From Planctomycetaceae bacterium (GTDB lineage Bacteria > Planctomycetota > Planctomycetia > Pirellulales > JAEUIK01), in contig WGDQ01000105.1 in assembly GCA_015493185.1 (NCBI GenBank), forward strand, positions 1 to 6,429: DNA of 6,429 nt. Reading direction: 5' to 3'. Shown piece by piece: positions 6,424 to 6,429 of this stretch. The translations under genes and the position numbers were made by a program. Below the pieces are notes generated by a model, which did not search any database, was not told where the DNA came from, and saw nothing but the letters and a program-made list of their open reading frames with translations. Positions within the stretch are counted from its first letter, which is position 1. Every line of letters begins with the position of its first letter.

Positions 6424-6429
6424 AAGGAG
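6424..6429 (+). promoter_or_regulatory. Shine-Dalgarno-like AAGGAG at window edge
   Basis: The last six bases are AAGGAG, the same core that precedes miaB at 10-15. It probably serves a plus-strand gene starting a few bases beyond the window; that gene is not visible, so this is inference from the motif and position only. Confidence 0.4.

Larger units (their letters stand above)
5930..6429. other. 500 bases without a supported gene
   Basis: After the lipoprotein gene I see no frame with convincing protein character on either strand. The long minus-strand frame here is partly the antisense of the lipoprotein gene. The stretch contains a terminator-like hairpin with a T-run (6102-6145), a TTGACA box just after it (6147-6152) and an AAGGAG at the window end. 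A plus-strand frame is open from about 6207 to the edge but resembles no family I know. Confidence 0.55.

Noticed and set aside
6207..6429. Plus-strand frame open to the right edge (GTG at 6207 or ATG at 6324)
   Set aside because: No recognisable domain, no ribosome site before either start, and AAGGAG at the very end suggests the true next start lies beyond the window. The next bases would settle it.

Overview
The window is GC-rich bacterial chromosomal DNA holding four genes I can support. In order they are miaB (+), glnE (+), a P-II signalling gene of the glnB/glnK type (-), and a small predicted lipoprotein gene of unknown function (+). The organism cannot be fixed from this alone. The variant T-loop and C-loop of the P-II protein, the long GlnE, the small 'GCG' lipoprotein and the loose gene packing suggest a planctomycete (Pirellulales-like). 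That placement is an inference.

Layout: 29-1465 miaB (tRNA methylthiolation); a 67-base gap with no visible terminator; 1533-4640 glnE (glutamine synthetase adenylyltransferase/deadenylylase); a 54-base convergent gap holding two short perfect palindromes; 4695-5042 P-II on the minus strand, starting at TTG; a 533-base divergent intergenic region (5043-5575) with a nested palindrome, an 11-bp tandem duplication and three 14-17 base direct repeats just before the next gene; 5576-5929 small lipoprotein; then 500 bases with no convincing gene (5930-6429), containing an intrinsic-terminator-like structure and ending on a Shine-Dalgarno-like AAGGAG that probably belongs to a gene just outside.

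How the genes work together: GlnE and P-II are established partners in nitrogen control. P-II senses 2-oxoglutarate and ATP/ADP and, through its T-loop, tells GlnE whether to adenylylate (inactivate) or deadenylylate (reactivate) glutamine synthetase. Here they sit tail to tail. No glnA, amtB or glnD is visible. miaB is probably a positional neighbour only, possibly co-transcribed with glnE. The lipoprotein shows no link to nitrogen control beyond sharing an intergenic region with the P-II gene.

I found no wholly new system. The points most worth a second look are the P-II variant residues (Asn41, no Arg101/Arg103 equivalents, a Cys28-x-x-Cys31 pair) and the direct repeats and palindrome between the P-II and lipoprotein genes.
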